Shown: positions 9,754 through 16,257 of the stretch, one piece after another
Numbering within the stretch: the first letter of the stretch is position 1
Layout of the letters: the number at the start of each line of letters is the position of its first letter
Assembly: GCA_003427395.1 (NCBI GenBank)
Contig: BFEA01000116.1
Coordinates: forward strand, 1,949,616-1,970,303
DNA: 20,688 nt
From: Chara braunii
Taxonomy: Eukaryota; Streptophyta; Charophyceae; Charales; Characeae
Reading direction: 5' to 3'
Translations under genes and position numbers: made by a program
The notes under the pieces: generated by a model
Seen by the model: the letters and a program-made list of their open reading frames with translations, nothing else
The model's database searches: none
Told to the model about the DNA's origin: nothing

Positions 9754-9912
9754 ACCAAGAGTACTCCATCCATACATCGGCAAAGGCAAAAAATAGAGCC
9801 GTGACGTTTCCACTTGAACGGATTGGGACTGGAGCTGCCCGGCCCGTTTGGCCCAGCGCGTTGCGGCTCGTTTATAGCCTTGACTTCAGAAGTACTGGTG
9901 GTTTTTGGTGGT
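9754..9912 (+). mobile_element. TTAA-flanked MITE, member 3 (159 bp)
   Basis: It begins ACCAAGAGTACTCC after a decayed CTAA (9750-9753) and ends GTACTGGTGGTTTTTGGTGGT before TTAA (9913-9916), the terminal GGTGGT being doubled. Inside, CCATACATCGGCAAAGGCAA and AAATAGAGCC align with member 4. It is the first of three copies joined head to tail. Confidence 0.72.
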
Positions 9913-9916
9913 TTAA

Positions 9917-10017
9917 ACCACCAGTACTTTGCCCATACATCAGCTGCGGCAAAAAATAGAGTCGGCCCAGGACGTTGCGACTTGTATATGGCCGCAACTT
10001 TCGGAAGTACTGGTGGT
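9917..10017 (+). mobile_element. TTAA-flanked MITE, member 4 (101 bp, best preserved)
   Basis: Its termini are exact inverted repeats: ACCACCAGTACTT at the left and AAGTACTGGTGGT at the right. TTAA at 9913-9916 separates it from member 3, and TTAA at 10018-10021 separates it from member 5. The interior holds CCCATACATCAGCTGCGGCA and GGCCGCAACTTTCGG. At 88 bases or so between the ends it is far too short to encode anything. Confidence 0.88.
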
Positions 10018-10021
10018 TTAA

Positions 10022-10152
10022 ACCACCAGTACCTTTCCCATATATCAGCCGTGCCCCCTCCACCGCAATTTTCGGAGATCCGCCGCCGATGAAATTTATT
10101 ATCGGCTGCCAGCCGTGTATTTGTTTCTCGAGCAGGGAAAGGTACTGGTGGT
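10022..10152 (+). mobile_element. TTAA-flanked MITE, member 5 (131 bp)
   Basis: Ends ACCACCAGTACCTTTCCC and GGGAAAGGTACTGGTGGT are perfect 18-bp inverted repeats. TTAA at 10018-10021 is shared with member 4, and TTAA at 10153-10156 closes the element. The interior differs from member 4 except for CATATATCAGC and GCAATTTTCGG. The shared boundary creates a perfect 26-bp palindrome at 10007-10032 with arms GTACTGGTGGTTT. Confidence 0.88.
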
Positions 10153-10274
10153 TTAATTGCTTGACCCGTTGAGTGTTTGACGAACCAGAGCCTTCGCCTG
10201 GACAAGACCAGTGGAGGTGTTTCCTAATTGTTGAGAGAGAGTAGAAACCCTTGGGCAGATATATATCGATCTAA

Positions 10275-10394
10275 GGGCATACTCACACGAGGACTTCTTC
10301 TACTCAGCTTGGACGTAATCGCGGTTAGACGCTTCTTTACTGCTCTGCAATTGCAGTAAGATCCATCCAGAAAAGTCCTAGCGTGAGTAGGCCC
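10275..10394 (+). mobile_element. TIR element GGGCATACTCACAC, copy 1 (120 bp)
   Basis: The left end GGGCATACTCACACGAGGAC is matched by the right end on the minus strand, GGGCCTACTCACGCTAGGAC. The flanks are TAA (10272-10274) and TAG (10395-10397), possibly a decayed 3-bp TWA duplication. The interior contains GCAATTGCAGTAAGATCCAT, similar to copy 2. It looks like a Tourist-like MITE, assigned only from the ends and size. Confidence 0.75.
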
Positions 10395-10703
10395 TAGTGG
10401 GTCGTCTTGCTGATCCTAGCAGGATTTTGCAGCAAATTTTCTCTCTTTTTTGCTATTCTCTAAACCATTAAAGTATGAATAGAGTTTCTGACCTTCCCCC
10501 TCTCCATCCCTCTCCCTACCCCTTCCATCTAACAGGAAAATAAGTGAAGGTGAAACAGTCCAGCAAAGTTTTTGAGCATCCCTATGGACATTCAGCACAC
10601 CCTTCAGCCAGATCAGTCCTGGGCCTTGAAAGCCTTTCTGGTTCAGAAAAATAATGGTAACAAAGAAAAAGGAAAGGCAAGCTGACACTCTGAGGTGTTC
10701 ATA
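10395..10703. other. Unassigned spacer
   Basis: Mixed-composition DNA between two copies of the same MITE. A 109-codon minus-strand frame (10416-10745) crosses into copy 2 and has no recognisable domain. Confidence 0.45.
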
Positions 10704-10824
10704 GGGCACACTCACACTAGCACTTGCCTGAACGTACCTGACCACAATTCTGGGCAGACCCCGATGAATGTCACCGCAATGACATCCATAGCTTAGTAGA
10801 AAAAGTGCTAGTGTAAGTATGCCC
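10704..10824 (+). mobile_element. TIR element GGGCATACTCACAC, copy 2 (121 bp)
   Basis: The left end GGGCACACTCACACTAGCAC pairs with the right end, minus-strand GGGCATACTTACACTAGCAC. Size and interior (CGCAATGACATCCAT) match copy 1. Flanking trinucleotides (ATA and TTT) are no longer a clear duplication. Confidence 0.77.
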
Positions 10825-10856
10825 TTTGTAAGTTTTATACCATCTTCGGTTCTTCT

Positions 10857-11025
10857 TTTTTTTTTTTTTTGGCCGAGGGCGGGTACTGTCTTCTTTTCTT
10901 TTTAAGAAAACAACCCGGGGATCAGCTTGAGGCGCTCGTAGGAGCAGACGCCTCAAGCTTCCTCAGAAGAGGCTGCATCTATTGGTGGGGAGCTGTACCT
11001 GCTGGGAAACGGGCCCAGCGTACAT
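10857..11025 (-). mobile_element. C-repeat copy 2, with hairpin
   Basis: Poly(T) at the left is followed by an 11-bp perfect stem (AGCTTGAGGCG 10924-10934 with CGCCTCAAGCT 10949-10959) around the 14-nt loop CTCGTAGGAGCAGA. The family core ATCTATTGGTGGGGAGC and a second small hairpin (GCTGGGAAACGGGCCCAGC) follow, ending AGCGTACAT. Read on the minus strand it is a short, non-coding sequence ending in poly(A), like a SINE, but I see no A or B box. Confidence 0.75.
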
Positions 11026-11263
11026 TGAAAGACAGGGACCGGTTGAAACATGTGTCGACAGTTTTCGGGAGCTGGTAGGGGGTAGAGGAGCCAGTACATA
11101 GCAGAAATTATCTGGCGCCGATTTTGAGGCGAAGAGGCCCCCTACCCCGATCCGGCTCAATCAATCTCAGTCCCTTGCTTGGTCAATCCCCTGGCTCTCA
11201 GGGTAATCAATGCCAGCAGGACTTGTCTTCTTCTCTTTTGTATCACATTGTATCACATTGTAC
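11026..11263. other. Spacer
   Basis: No gene seen. TATCACATTG is directly repeated at 11241-11260, next to the boundary of C-repeat copy 3. Confidence 0.5.
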
Positions 11264-11378
11264 ATGGGACGCTGGACCCGTTTTCCAGCAGGTGATGCTC
11301 CCCACCAATAGATGGAGCCTTCCCCCGAGTGGTAGTGGTGTCTGCTCTTATCAGCACCACTATCACCGGCGTGAATGG

Positions 11379-11409
<31 letters not shown>
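11264..11409 (+). mobile_element. C-repeat copy 3, with poly(A)
   Basis: This is the only clearly inverted full copy. It starts GGGACGCTGGACCCGTTTTC, carries the stem TAGTGGTG (11333-11340) and CACCACTA (11355-11362) around the 14-nt loop TCTGCTCTTATCAG, and ends in a run of A (11383-11409). Poly(A) at the end of this orientation supports a retroposed RNA read in this direction. Confidence 0.78.
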
Positions 11410-11411
<2 letters not shown>

Positions 11412-11443
11412 AAGAAAGAAAGAAAGAAAAGAAAAGAAAAGAA
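11383..11443. repeat. Poly(A) and (AAAG)n tail
   Basis: A run of A passes into AAAG and AAAAG units. It probably grew from the tail of C-repeat copy 3. The Lys-rich 158-codon frame at 11124-11600 depends on it and is not a gene. Confidence 0.9.
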
Positions 11444-11872
11444 ACATGTGGGGGGATCACCTCGTCAGTTTGTCGGCAGACCGCCATTAATATTCACTGA
11501 GTCACTAGCTCCTCCCTACCTTTATTCACCATACGATATCGAGGGTGGCCACATTCATCCTCCTCCATTTATCCTCCTCCCTTTGGAACCTAATCCCTAA
11601 ACCCTAAGCTCTACACCCTTGATACATGATTGCTAGGGTGGGTACTGTCATAGGAACGCTGGAATGGAAGCTTCGCAGTAGGCAACCCCCAGTACTATTC
11701 CGGCCACGCCGAGTTGGAAGTTTTCCGGGGGGGTGTGTGCCCCGGTCTAGTGGTATTTCACTGGCAACAATCACAGACCACACGCCGGCCAGGTATGGCC
11801 TCATGGCTCCCACGTATTCATGATGTCGGCCACGCCGGAACGGACACTTCCTAGGGGTCACCTTCCTGGTAC
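11444..11872. other. Unassigned stretch
   Basis: No gene recognised. CCCTAAACCCTAA at about 11595-11607 is two units of the plant-type telomere repeat, too short to mean much. GGCCACGCCG occurs twice (near 11702 and 11829). Confidence 0.45.
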
Positions 11873-12010
11873 TATTTTTTTTTGTTTTTTACAAAAAAAA
11901 ACCGCCAGTGTTAGTGGTGCTGATAAGAGCAGACACCACTAGCGCCTGGGGAGGAGCTCCATCTATTGGTGGGGAGCAGCACCTGCTGGAAAACGGGTCC
12001 AGCGTACCAT
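11873..12010 (-). mobile_element. C-repeat copy 4, with hairpin
   Basis: T-rich then A-rich tracts precede the stem TAGTGGTG (11912-11919) and CACCACTA (11934-11941), which enclose the loop CTGATAAGAGCAGA, identical to the copy 3 loop. The core CTCCATCTATTGGTGGGGAG and the small hairpin GCTGGAAAACGGGTCCAGC follow, ending AGCGTACCAT. Confidence 0.78.
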
Positions 12011-12282
12011 TATACAAGCTGAGTTTGGAATGTATCAAAACAGTGTTGTGTGAGATTCCTGCCAGCATCGATTGCCCCTGGTAGTGGGCGCCCAGACGTG
12101 CGAGGGTGGGACTGCCACACTACCCATCCTCACATGTAGGCTTCCTGAGCTGCCCGGCTGTGCACCCGTGCAGGCTGCATGGGTCACCCGTGCGAGCTAT
12201 TTTTTATTTAAAAAAAAAAAAAGGTGATGGGGGGCTGTTGCGCATGCAGAGATGTGCCCGAATCAGCCTTTTCCATACTGGC
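12011..12282. other. Spacer
   Basis: No gene seen. A short A-run lies at about 12210-12222. Confidence 0.5.
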
Positions 12283-12720
12283 GGGGAGGTGAGGGATGGC
12301 GAGAGGGAGGTGGAAGATGGAGAGGAGGGTGGGAGATGGCGGGCGGGAGGTTGGAGGTGGCGAAAGGGAGGTAGGAGGTTGCATGCGGGGAGGTGGGAGA
12401 TGGCCGGATTGAGGTAGGAGGTGACGGGAGTTAAGTGGGAGATGGCGAAAGAGAGGGAGGTGGGAAATGCGGGAGGGAGGTGGAAGAAGGAGAGAGGGAA
12501 GTGGGAGATGGTGGGAGGGGAGGTAGTAGGTGGCGGGAAGGAGGCGGAGGATTGGCGGGAGGGAGGCGGAGGATTGGCGGGAGGGAGGCGGAGGATGGTG
12601 GGAGGGACGTGGGAGATAGTGGGAGGTAGCAGGAGGGGTAGTGGGAGGTGGCGGGAGATGGCAGAAGAGCAGGAACGAAGTGGCGGGAGGGAGGTGGACG
12701 ATGGCGGAAGAGAAGTGGAG
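12283..12720. repeat. Purine-rich G-track minisatellite
   Basis: About 440 bp of degenerate GGGAGGTGGGAGATGGCG-type units of roughly 17-20 bp, some near-perfect (GAGGCGGAGGATTGGCGGGA recurs at about 12541-12585). The plus strand is almost free of pyrimidine runs. Long frames on both strands (up to 197 codons, Pro/Ser/Leu-rich on the minus strand) follow from the repeat. Confidence 0.92.
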
Positions 12721-12830
12721 GACGACGAGCACATGGAGAAGTTGAACGAAGAAGAAGATGATGAAGGAGGAGGAGGAGGAGCAGCGGGTAAAGAAGTTCA
12801 ACGAAGAAGAAGAAGAAGAAGAAGACCACA
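12721..12830. repeat. (GAA/GGA)n imperfect repeat
   Basis: Mixed GAA, GAC, GGA and GAT triplets, becoming pure (GAA)n at about 12800-12822, extend the purine bias of the minisatellite. Confidence 0.88.
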
Positions 12831-12947
12831 GTCACTTAGCTTCGCTGTTCGGAATGGCAATGGCGTGACCTGACTGACAACGGCGACGACGACGAAATGG
12901 CGGGCGGAATGGCAACACGAGGGACCCCCGTCCTCAGGCCCGCGCAG

Positions 12948-13123
12948 TTCGAAATTTCAAACTCAATTTCGAAAACGCACGGGTCGTGGGGACATCCTCG
13001 ACGAATCTCCGCCGTAGATCTTCGAAGATCTACGACTGAGATCTCGAGTCCAAGATCGAATTTTTTAAGGCCCCCCGCGCGCCGAAAAAAAATTCGATGT
13101 GTGGGGGGGCCTTAAAAAATTCG
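12948..13123. repeat. Cluster of three palindromes
   Basis: TTCGAAATT (12948-12956) pairs with AATTTCGAA (12965-12973). GTAGATCTTCGAAGATCTAC at 13014-13033 is a perfect 20-bp palindrome with no loop. A perfect 20-bp inverted repeat (CGAATTTTTTAAGGCCCCCC at 13057-13076 with its complement at 13104-13123) surrounds a 27-nt GC-rich spacer. The last could be the ends of a tiny element or a terminator-like hairpin. Confidence 0.8.
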
Positions 13124-13295
13124 CGAGGTGCTGGAACTGGGCCCGCTGTCCCCAGAACTGCCCCCCAAGCACACCGCGCTGGGGCCGCACGGGGTCCGTA
13201 CTGGGGACCCGCACGGCCGTGCGGCCATGCAACAATCCGTGTGTGCCGGGGGTACCCGTGCGCACGGAAATGAAGCCTAGCCTCACATCGATTTC
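13124..13295. other. GC-rich spacer with short inverted repeats
   Basis: GTCCCCAG near 13148 pairs with CTGGGGAC near 13201, and GCACGGCCGTGC is an internal palindrome near 13210. No gene seen. Confidence 0.5.
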
Positions 13296-13456
13296 CTTTT
13301 TTTTTTTCTTTTTTTTTTCGGTTGCAACGTCAGCTGGAGGAGCACCTACTGCCTGCCGGGATAAGAGCCCAGGCCCGCAGTAGCGCTCGCTGTGTTGATG
13401 GCTCCGGTCTTATTCGTGGGGAGCAGCACGTGCAGGGAACCAGGCCCAGCGTCACT
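13296..13456 (-). mobile_element. C-repeat copy 5, with covarying hairpin
   Basis: Poly(T) 13296-13318 is followed by the stem CTACTGC (13346-13352) and GCAGTAG (13377-13383), extended inward by GCC/GGC past a 2x2 mismatch. The loop is the 14-nt GGGATAAGAGCCCA. The core ATTCGTGGGGAGCAGCACGT, lacking one G in the following hairpin, ends AGCGTCAC. Its stem sequence shares almost nothing with copies 2-4 but still pairs. Confidence 0.75.
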
Positions 13457-13668
13457 CGTCAATTCTCCTAGCATACCCCTATGCCCACTATCCTACCTCA
13501 GTGACAAGCACTCAGGAGTCAGGACAATCAACCCCAGCCCCTCAGAGGGTGATGTGGACGGAACAGCAGTTATAGGCACTGGGCTAGACAGCTACCCCAC
13601 CCAGCCCCAGTGGAAGCAGTAACGCGCAAGCCTTGTTACCCGGGGACTTCGGACGCCAGGCACAAGCA
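13449..13668. repeat. Dispersed repeat, copy A (partner at 14396-14595)
   Basis: Aligns with 14396-14595 through shared blocks such as ATCCTACCTCAGTG, GACGCCAGG and a common GGACxGAACAG core. It joins directly to C-repeat copy 5, suggesting that the C-repeat can sit at the end of different repeat bodies. Confidence 0.72.
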
Positions 13669-13824
13669 GTATCACGATCAGTCCTACCGATGACCTAATC
13701 ACTGCTAAGCATTCGTGCAGGCCAGACCAGACTCCCCATAGCCCGGATCTAAGCCCATGATAAGCCCCTACAGAGACTGGTCCCCCCCACCTAATGCTAT
13801 AGACAGATCTATATATCGTGACAC

Positions 13825-14006
13825 ATGTATGTCTGCCTGTAGGCATTGTATGAGCGGAATATATGCCCGAAGGCCATGTATGTGTGCCCGCAGGCAGGGT
13901 GTTATGCCCATAAGCTGTGTGTCAGTGACCGTAGGCTGTGTAGGTGCCCATAGGCCTTGGGTATGCACCCTAGAGGTGGTGTATAGGTATGCCCGTAGGT
14001 AATGTA
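13825..14006. repeat. Degenerate minisatellite (TATGCCCGTAGGC units)
   Basis: About seven decayed units of 20-30 bp share TGCCCGTAGGC or TGCCCATAGGC with GT-rich spacers. The short frames through it are not genes. Confidence 0.75.
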
Positions 14007-14040
14007 GTTAGGACTTGTAAGCTGGAGCAGGTGCCATATG

Positions 14041-14262
14041 TGTGTAGTAGATATAGAGGCCAGGCCTATCTGTACTAGAACCCCCCACAAAGTCCCAAGC
14101 CAGACTCAAACCTGTACCCTGCAGCATCTAACTACAATAGTCTACCATGTGTGCTAGACGGAAATACCAGACGGGGAAGATCATCAGAACAACCAATAGC
14201 CAACATCCTCAAGTAAACCCACGAAGGCAGAATCCGACATACAACAACCTGGACTAAATCCC
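14041..14262 (-). mobile_element. tRNA-derived SINE relic (family a)
   Basis: The minus strand has an A-box-like TAGCACACATGG (14145-14156) and a B-box-like GGTTTGAGTCT (14102-14112). From the start of one to the end of the other is 55 nt, the spacing of a tRNA. The segment also aligns with 15651-16063 (CTATCTG, CCCCCCxCAAAGTCC, GATCATCAGAxCAACCAA). No closed acceptor stem was found, so it is a relic and not a tRNA gene. Confidence 0.65.
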
Positions 14263-14263
14263 T

Positions 14264-14297
14264 TCATTTTTTATTTATTTATTTATTTTATTTTTTA
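14264..14297. repeat. (TTTA)n-rich tract
   Basis: TTTTTTATTTATTTATTTAT and similar units. It may be a former tail region between two elements. Confidence 0.9.
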
Positions 14298-14395
14298 AGC
14301 CCAGGGTGTTGTAGAGCCAGTTACTAGGCACACATTGATCACCGGAGTGGTCAGCCATGGTCGCTCTGAGGCGAGGCCACCACCCATCCCATCCT

Positions 14396-14595
14396 CGCGT
14401 CACTACTCCTAGCGCATCCCCTATCCCTACCATCCTACCTCAGTGTGACCAGCACTCAAGACCATCACCCTACGTATCGAGGGGAACTTGGACCGAACAG
14501 TAGTGACAGGCACCAGGGCTAGCTACGCAGCCCTGGTTGAAGCATAGTTGAATGAGCCTCGTCGTACGGGTACTTTGGACGCCAGGCTCAAGCAA
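14396..14595. repeat. Dispersed repeat, copy B (partner at 13449-13668)
   Basis: Same block order and direction as copy A, ending in TTTGGACGCCAGGCTCAAGC. Here it is preceded by an unrelated 100-nt segment and the TTTA tract instead of a full C-repeat. Confidence 0.72.
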
Positions 14596-14604
14596 TCACC
14601 TATT

Positions 14605-15130
14605 GGCCCCTAAATTGACCAAATAGTAACTCACGCCCTCTACTCTCCCACCACAGGCCTAGCTGTATATTTAATGCGGGGTACTTATCATCGGGATGCC
14701 TATCATCATCACCAGTTGGAGCCGACCAAGCCAACCAGTGACTCACGCCCTCTACTCTCCCACCACAGACCCTAGCTGTATATTTAAGGCGGGGTACTTA
14801 TCATCGAGACACCTATCATCATTATCAGTTGATCGTGACCTCCACCCAGTCCTTGTGTATGCGGGCGCGCGCGCGTGTGTGTGAGCCCCCTAAGTTGAAC
14901 CAACCAGTAACTCACGCCCTCTACTCTCCCACCACAGACCTAGCTGTATATTTAATGCGGGCCCTACTTATCATTGAGACACCTATCATCATCACCAGTC
15001 AGAACCCACCAAGCCAACCAGTGACCCACGCCCTCTACTCTCCCACCACAGACCCTAGCTGTATTTTTAAGGCGGGGTACTTATCATCGAGACGCTTATC
15101 CTCATTATCAGTTGATCGTAACCTCCTCCC
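14605..15130. repeat. Higher-order tandem repeat, four units in two dimers
   Basis: The landmark ACTCACGCCCTCTACTCTCC begins at 14629, 14741 and 14910, with a one-base variant at 15024. Spacings of 112, 169 and 114 show a dimer of about 281 bp, two roughly 112-bp units plus a linker of about 57 bp, repeated twice. Each unit includes CTAGCTGTATxTTTAA and TACTTATCAT. The linker of the first dimer carries a GCGCGCGTGTGTG run. Confidence 0.93.
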
Positions 15131-15203
15131 AACCCTATGGTTGTGTATGTGTGTATGTACTCTGTATCACAGATGTGTGCCCGTGGGCTATATGTATGGT
15201 TGT

Positions 15204-15283
15204 ATGCTGCTCCCCACCATGGAGCATCTGCGAAGTGAGTACTGAGTACTGGTGAGAAGTGCTCTTATCACCTCCACTAGTAC
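15204..15283 (+). mobile_element. C-repeat copy 6, 5'/tail-truncated
   Basis: It starts in the family core (GCTGCTCCCCACCATGGAGC) and runs into a stem, GTACTGGTGAG paired with CTCCACTAGTAC, around a loop that contains GTGCTCTTATCAC. No poly(A) remains. The outer hairpin GCTGGG...CCCAGC is missing. Confidence 0.62.
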
Positions 15284-15314
15284 ATCTACGTGTGTGTGTA
15301 CCTTGAGTTATATA

Positions 15315-15540
15315 TGTCACAGCCCCTCGTTTGTTGTCCTCTTCTCCCTCTCTGCCTACGGTTTACCGGGCAGTTCTATTTGACGATATATATTGTGACG
15401 ATATATTATATATATATATAGCAGTTCTATTTGACGATATATATATATATTGTGACGATATATATATCGTCACAAACAGAACTGCCCGGTAAACCGTAGG
15501 CAGAGAGAGAGAAGAGGACAACAAACGAGGGGCTGTGACA
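15315..15540. repeat. Long inverted repeat, arms about 75 bp
   Basis: The left arm (15315-15390) starts TGTCACAGCCCCTCGTTTGT and the right arm (about 15466-15540) is its near-exact reverse complement, with one extra GA unit or so and a small difference near ACGATATA. The spacer is AT-dinucleotide rich and repeats GCAGTTCTATTTGACGATAT. The outer end of the right arm runs straight into the hammerhead core. Inverted, truncated copies are typical of Penelope-like elements, but no coding part is present. Confidence 0.9.
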
Positions 15541-15544
15541 AACT

Positions 15545-15587
15545 GTTTCGTCGGAGTTTCACCGACTCATCAGGAGGCTGAACCCTC
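15545..15587 (-). ncRNA. Hammerhead ribozyme core
   Basis: Reading the minus strand, CTGATGAG (15566-15573) is followed by stem II (GTCGG 15562-15566, CCGAC 15550-15554, 7-nt loop) and then GAAAC (15545-15549). These are the invariant core blocks of hammerhead ribozymes. Just upstream, GAGG (15584-15587) and CCTC (15574-15577) can form helix I with a 6-nt loop. The base triplet before that helix is TAT and not the usual NUH, so a type III fold may be inactive. Alternatively GTC at 15537-15539 could close a 2-bp helix III (type I), but then helix I does not pair well. Hammerheads of this kind occur in Penelope-like elements and retrozymes. The core is clear; activity is uncertain. Confidence 0.8.
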
Positions 15588-15650
15588 ATATATATATGTA
15601 TAGTATGTGTCACAGTGTATGGATTGTGCTATCTGGGGTAGTATCTCATT

Positions 15651-15805
15651 GTGTGTGTATGTGGTAGAGACAGGTCTATCTGGACAGGACCCCCCCAAAG
15701 TCCGGAACCGGACTCGAACCTGTGACATACTAACAGTATGAAACTGGAGGGTTCTGCCACTTGCACTACCGTGGGAAATGGATATAATGTGTGTAGTGTC
15801 TGGAC
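15651..15805 (-). mobile_element. tRNA-derived SINE relic (family a), left copy
   Basis: Minus-strand A box TAGTGCAAGTGG (15757-15768) and perfect B box GGTTCGAGTCC (15710-15720) are 59 nt apart end to end. The acceptor stem does not close and helices are broken, so this is not a functional tRNA. It is interrupted at 15806 by adapter sequence. Confidence 0.68.
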
Positions 15806-15843
15806 CTGTCTCTTATACACATCTAGATGTGTATAAGAGACAG
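15806..15843. other. Nextera mate-pair junction adapter (artefact)
   Basis: CTGTCTCTTATACACATCT (15806-15824) followed at once by its reverse complement AGATGTGTATAAGAGACAG (15825-15843) is exactly the doubled 19-bp Tn5 mosaic end used as the circularisation junction in Nextera mate-pair libraries. It is not genomic. In the minus-strand frame it yields SYTHLDVYKRQ, a tell-tale of this contaminant in predicted proteins. Confidence 0.98.
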
Positions 15844-16063
15844 TATCTGTACAAGGACCCCCCCAAAGTCCGGAACCGGACTCGAACCTGTGACATACTA
15901 ACAGTATGAAACTGGAGGGTTCTGCCACTTGCACTACCGTGGGAAATGGATATAATGTGTGTAGTGTCTGGACTGGGGAGATCATCAGAGCAACCAAAGC
16001 CAACAACAACCAGCAACCAATTTGAAGACTAGACCAGCATACAACACCCATGGACTGACCCCC
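15844..16063 (-). mobile_element. tRNA-derived SINE relic (family a), right copy
   Basis: 15844-15973 repeats 15677-15805, identical except for one substitution and one inserted A within 15 nt of the adapter. From 15974 it continues with sequence aligning to 14175-14262 (GATCATCAGAGCAACCAA). Probably this and the left copy are one genomic locus read twice. Confidence 0.7.
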
Positions 16064-16069
16064 TGGGTG

Positions 16070-16245
16070 GTGCGCAGGCAGTGTCTGTAATAGTACCATG
16101 CGTCAGCCCAGGGGAGTGTGTGTCCAGCCGTGCGTCATTCTAACGCCCTGCCGGTGTCCATGCACGAGGCTGTGGAGCTTTGAACCCACAACCTCATACC
16201 ACAATGCGCATTTCCAACCGGTGCTCTAACCACTGAGCTACATCA
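16070..16245 (-). mobile_element. tRNA-derived SINE (family b), copy 1
   Basis: On the minus strand GTAGCTCAGTGGTTAGAGCA (ending near 16241) is a strong tRNA D-arm/A-box, and GGGTTCAAAGCTCC (16174-16187) a B-box-like element. The tail contains ACGCACGGC and GATTACAGACACTGCC-like sequence shared with copy 2. It is non-coding and lacks a clear poly(A). Confidence 0.8.
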
Positions 16246-16257
16246 ACTAAATCCCTT

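Noticed and set aside
11595-11607. Plant-type telomere repeat CCCTAAACCCTAA
   Set aside because: Only about two units, so it is not evidence for an interstitial telomere or for a plant host.
12204-12835. Long Pro/Ser/Leu-rich minus-strand frames (up to 197 codons)
   Set aside because: They are open in several overlapping frames because the purine minisatellite lacks stop codons; there is no domain or start context.
14605-15130. CRISPR-like array
   Set aside because: Repeats are about 112 bp with no unique spacers of constant size; it is a higher-order tandem repeat in a eukaryotic setting.
15710-15768. Functional tRNA gene on the minus strand
   Set aside because: A and B boxes are present, but the acceptor and anticodon stems do not pair properly, so it is a SINE relic.
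15629-16099. 156-codon minus-strand frame with an internal duplication
   Set aside because: It reads through the mate-pair adapter (SYTHLDVYKRQ) and two copies of one SINE segment, so the frame does not exist in the genome.
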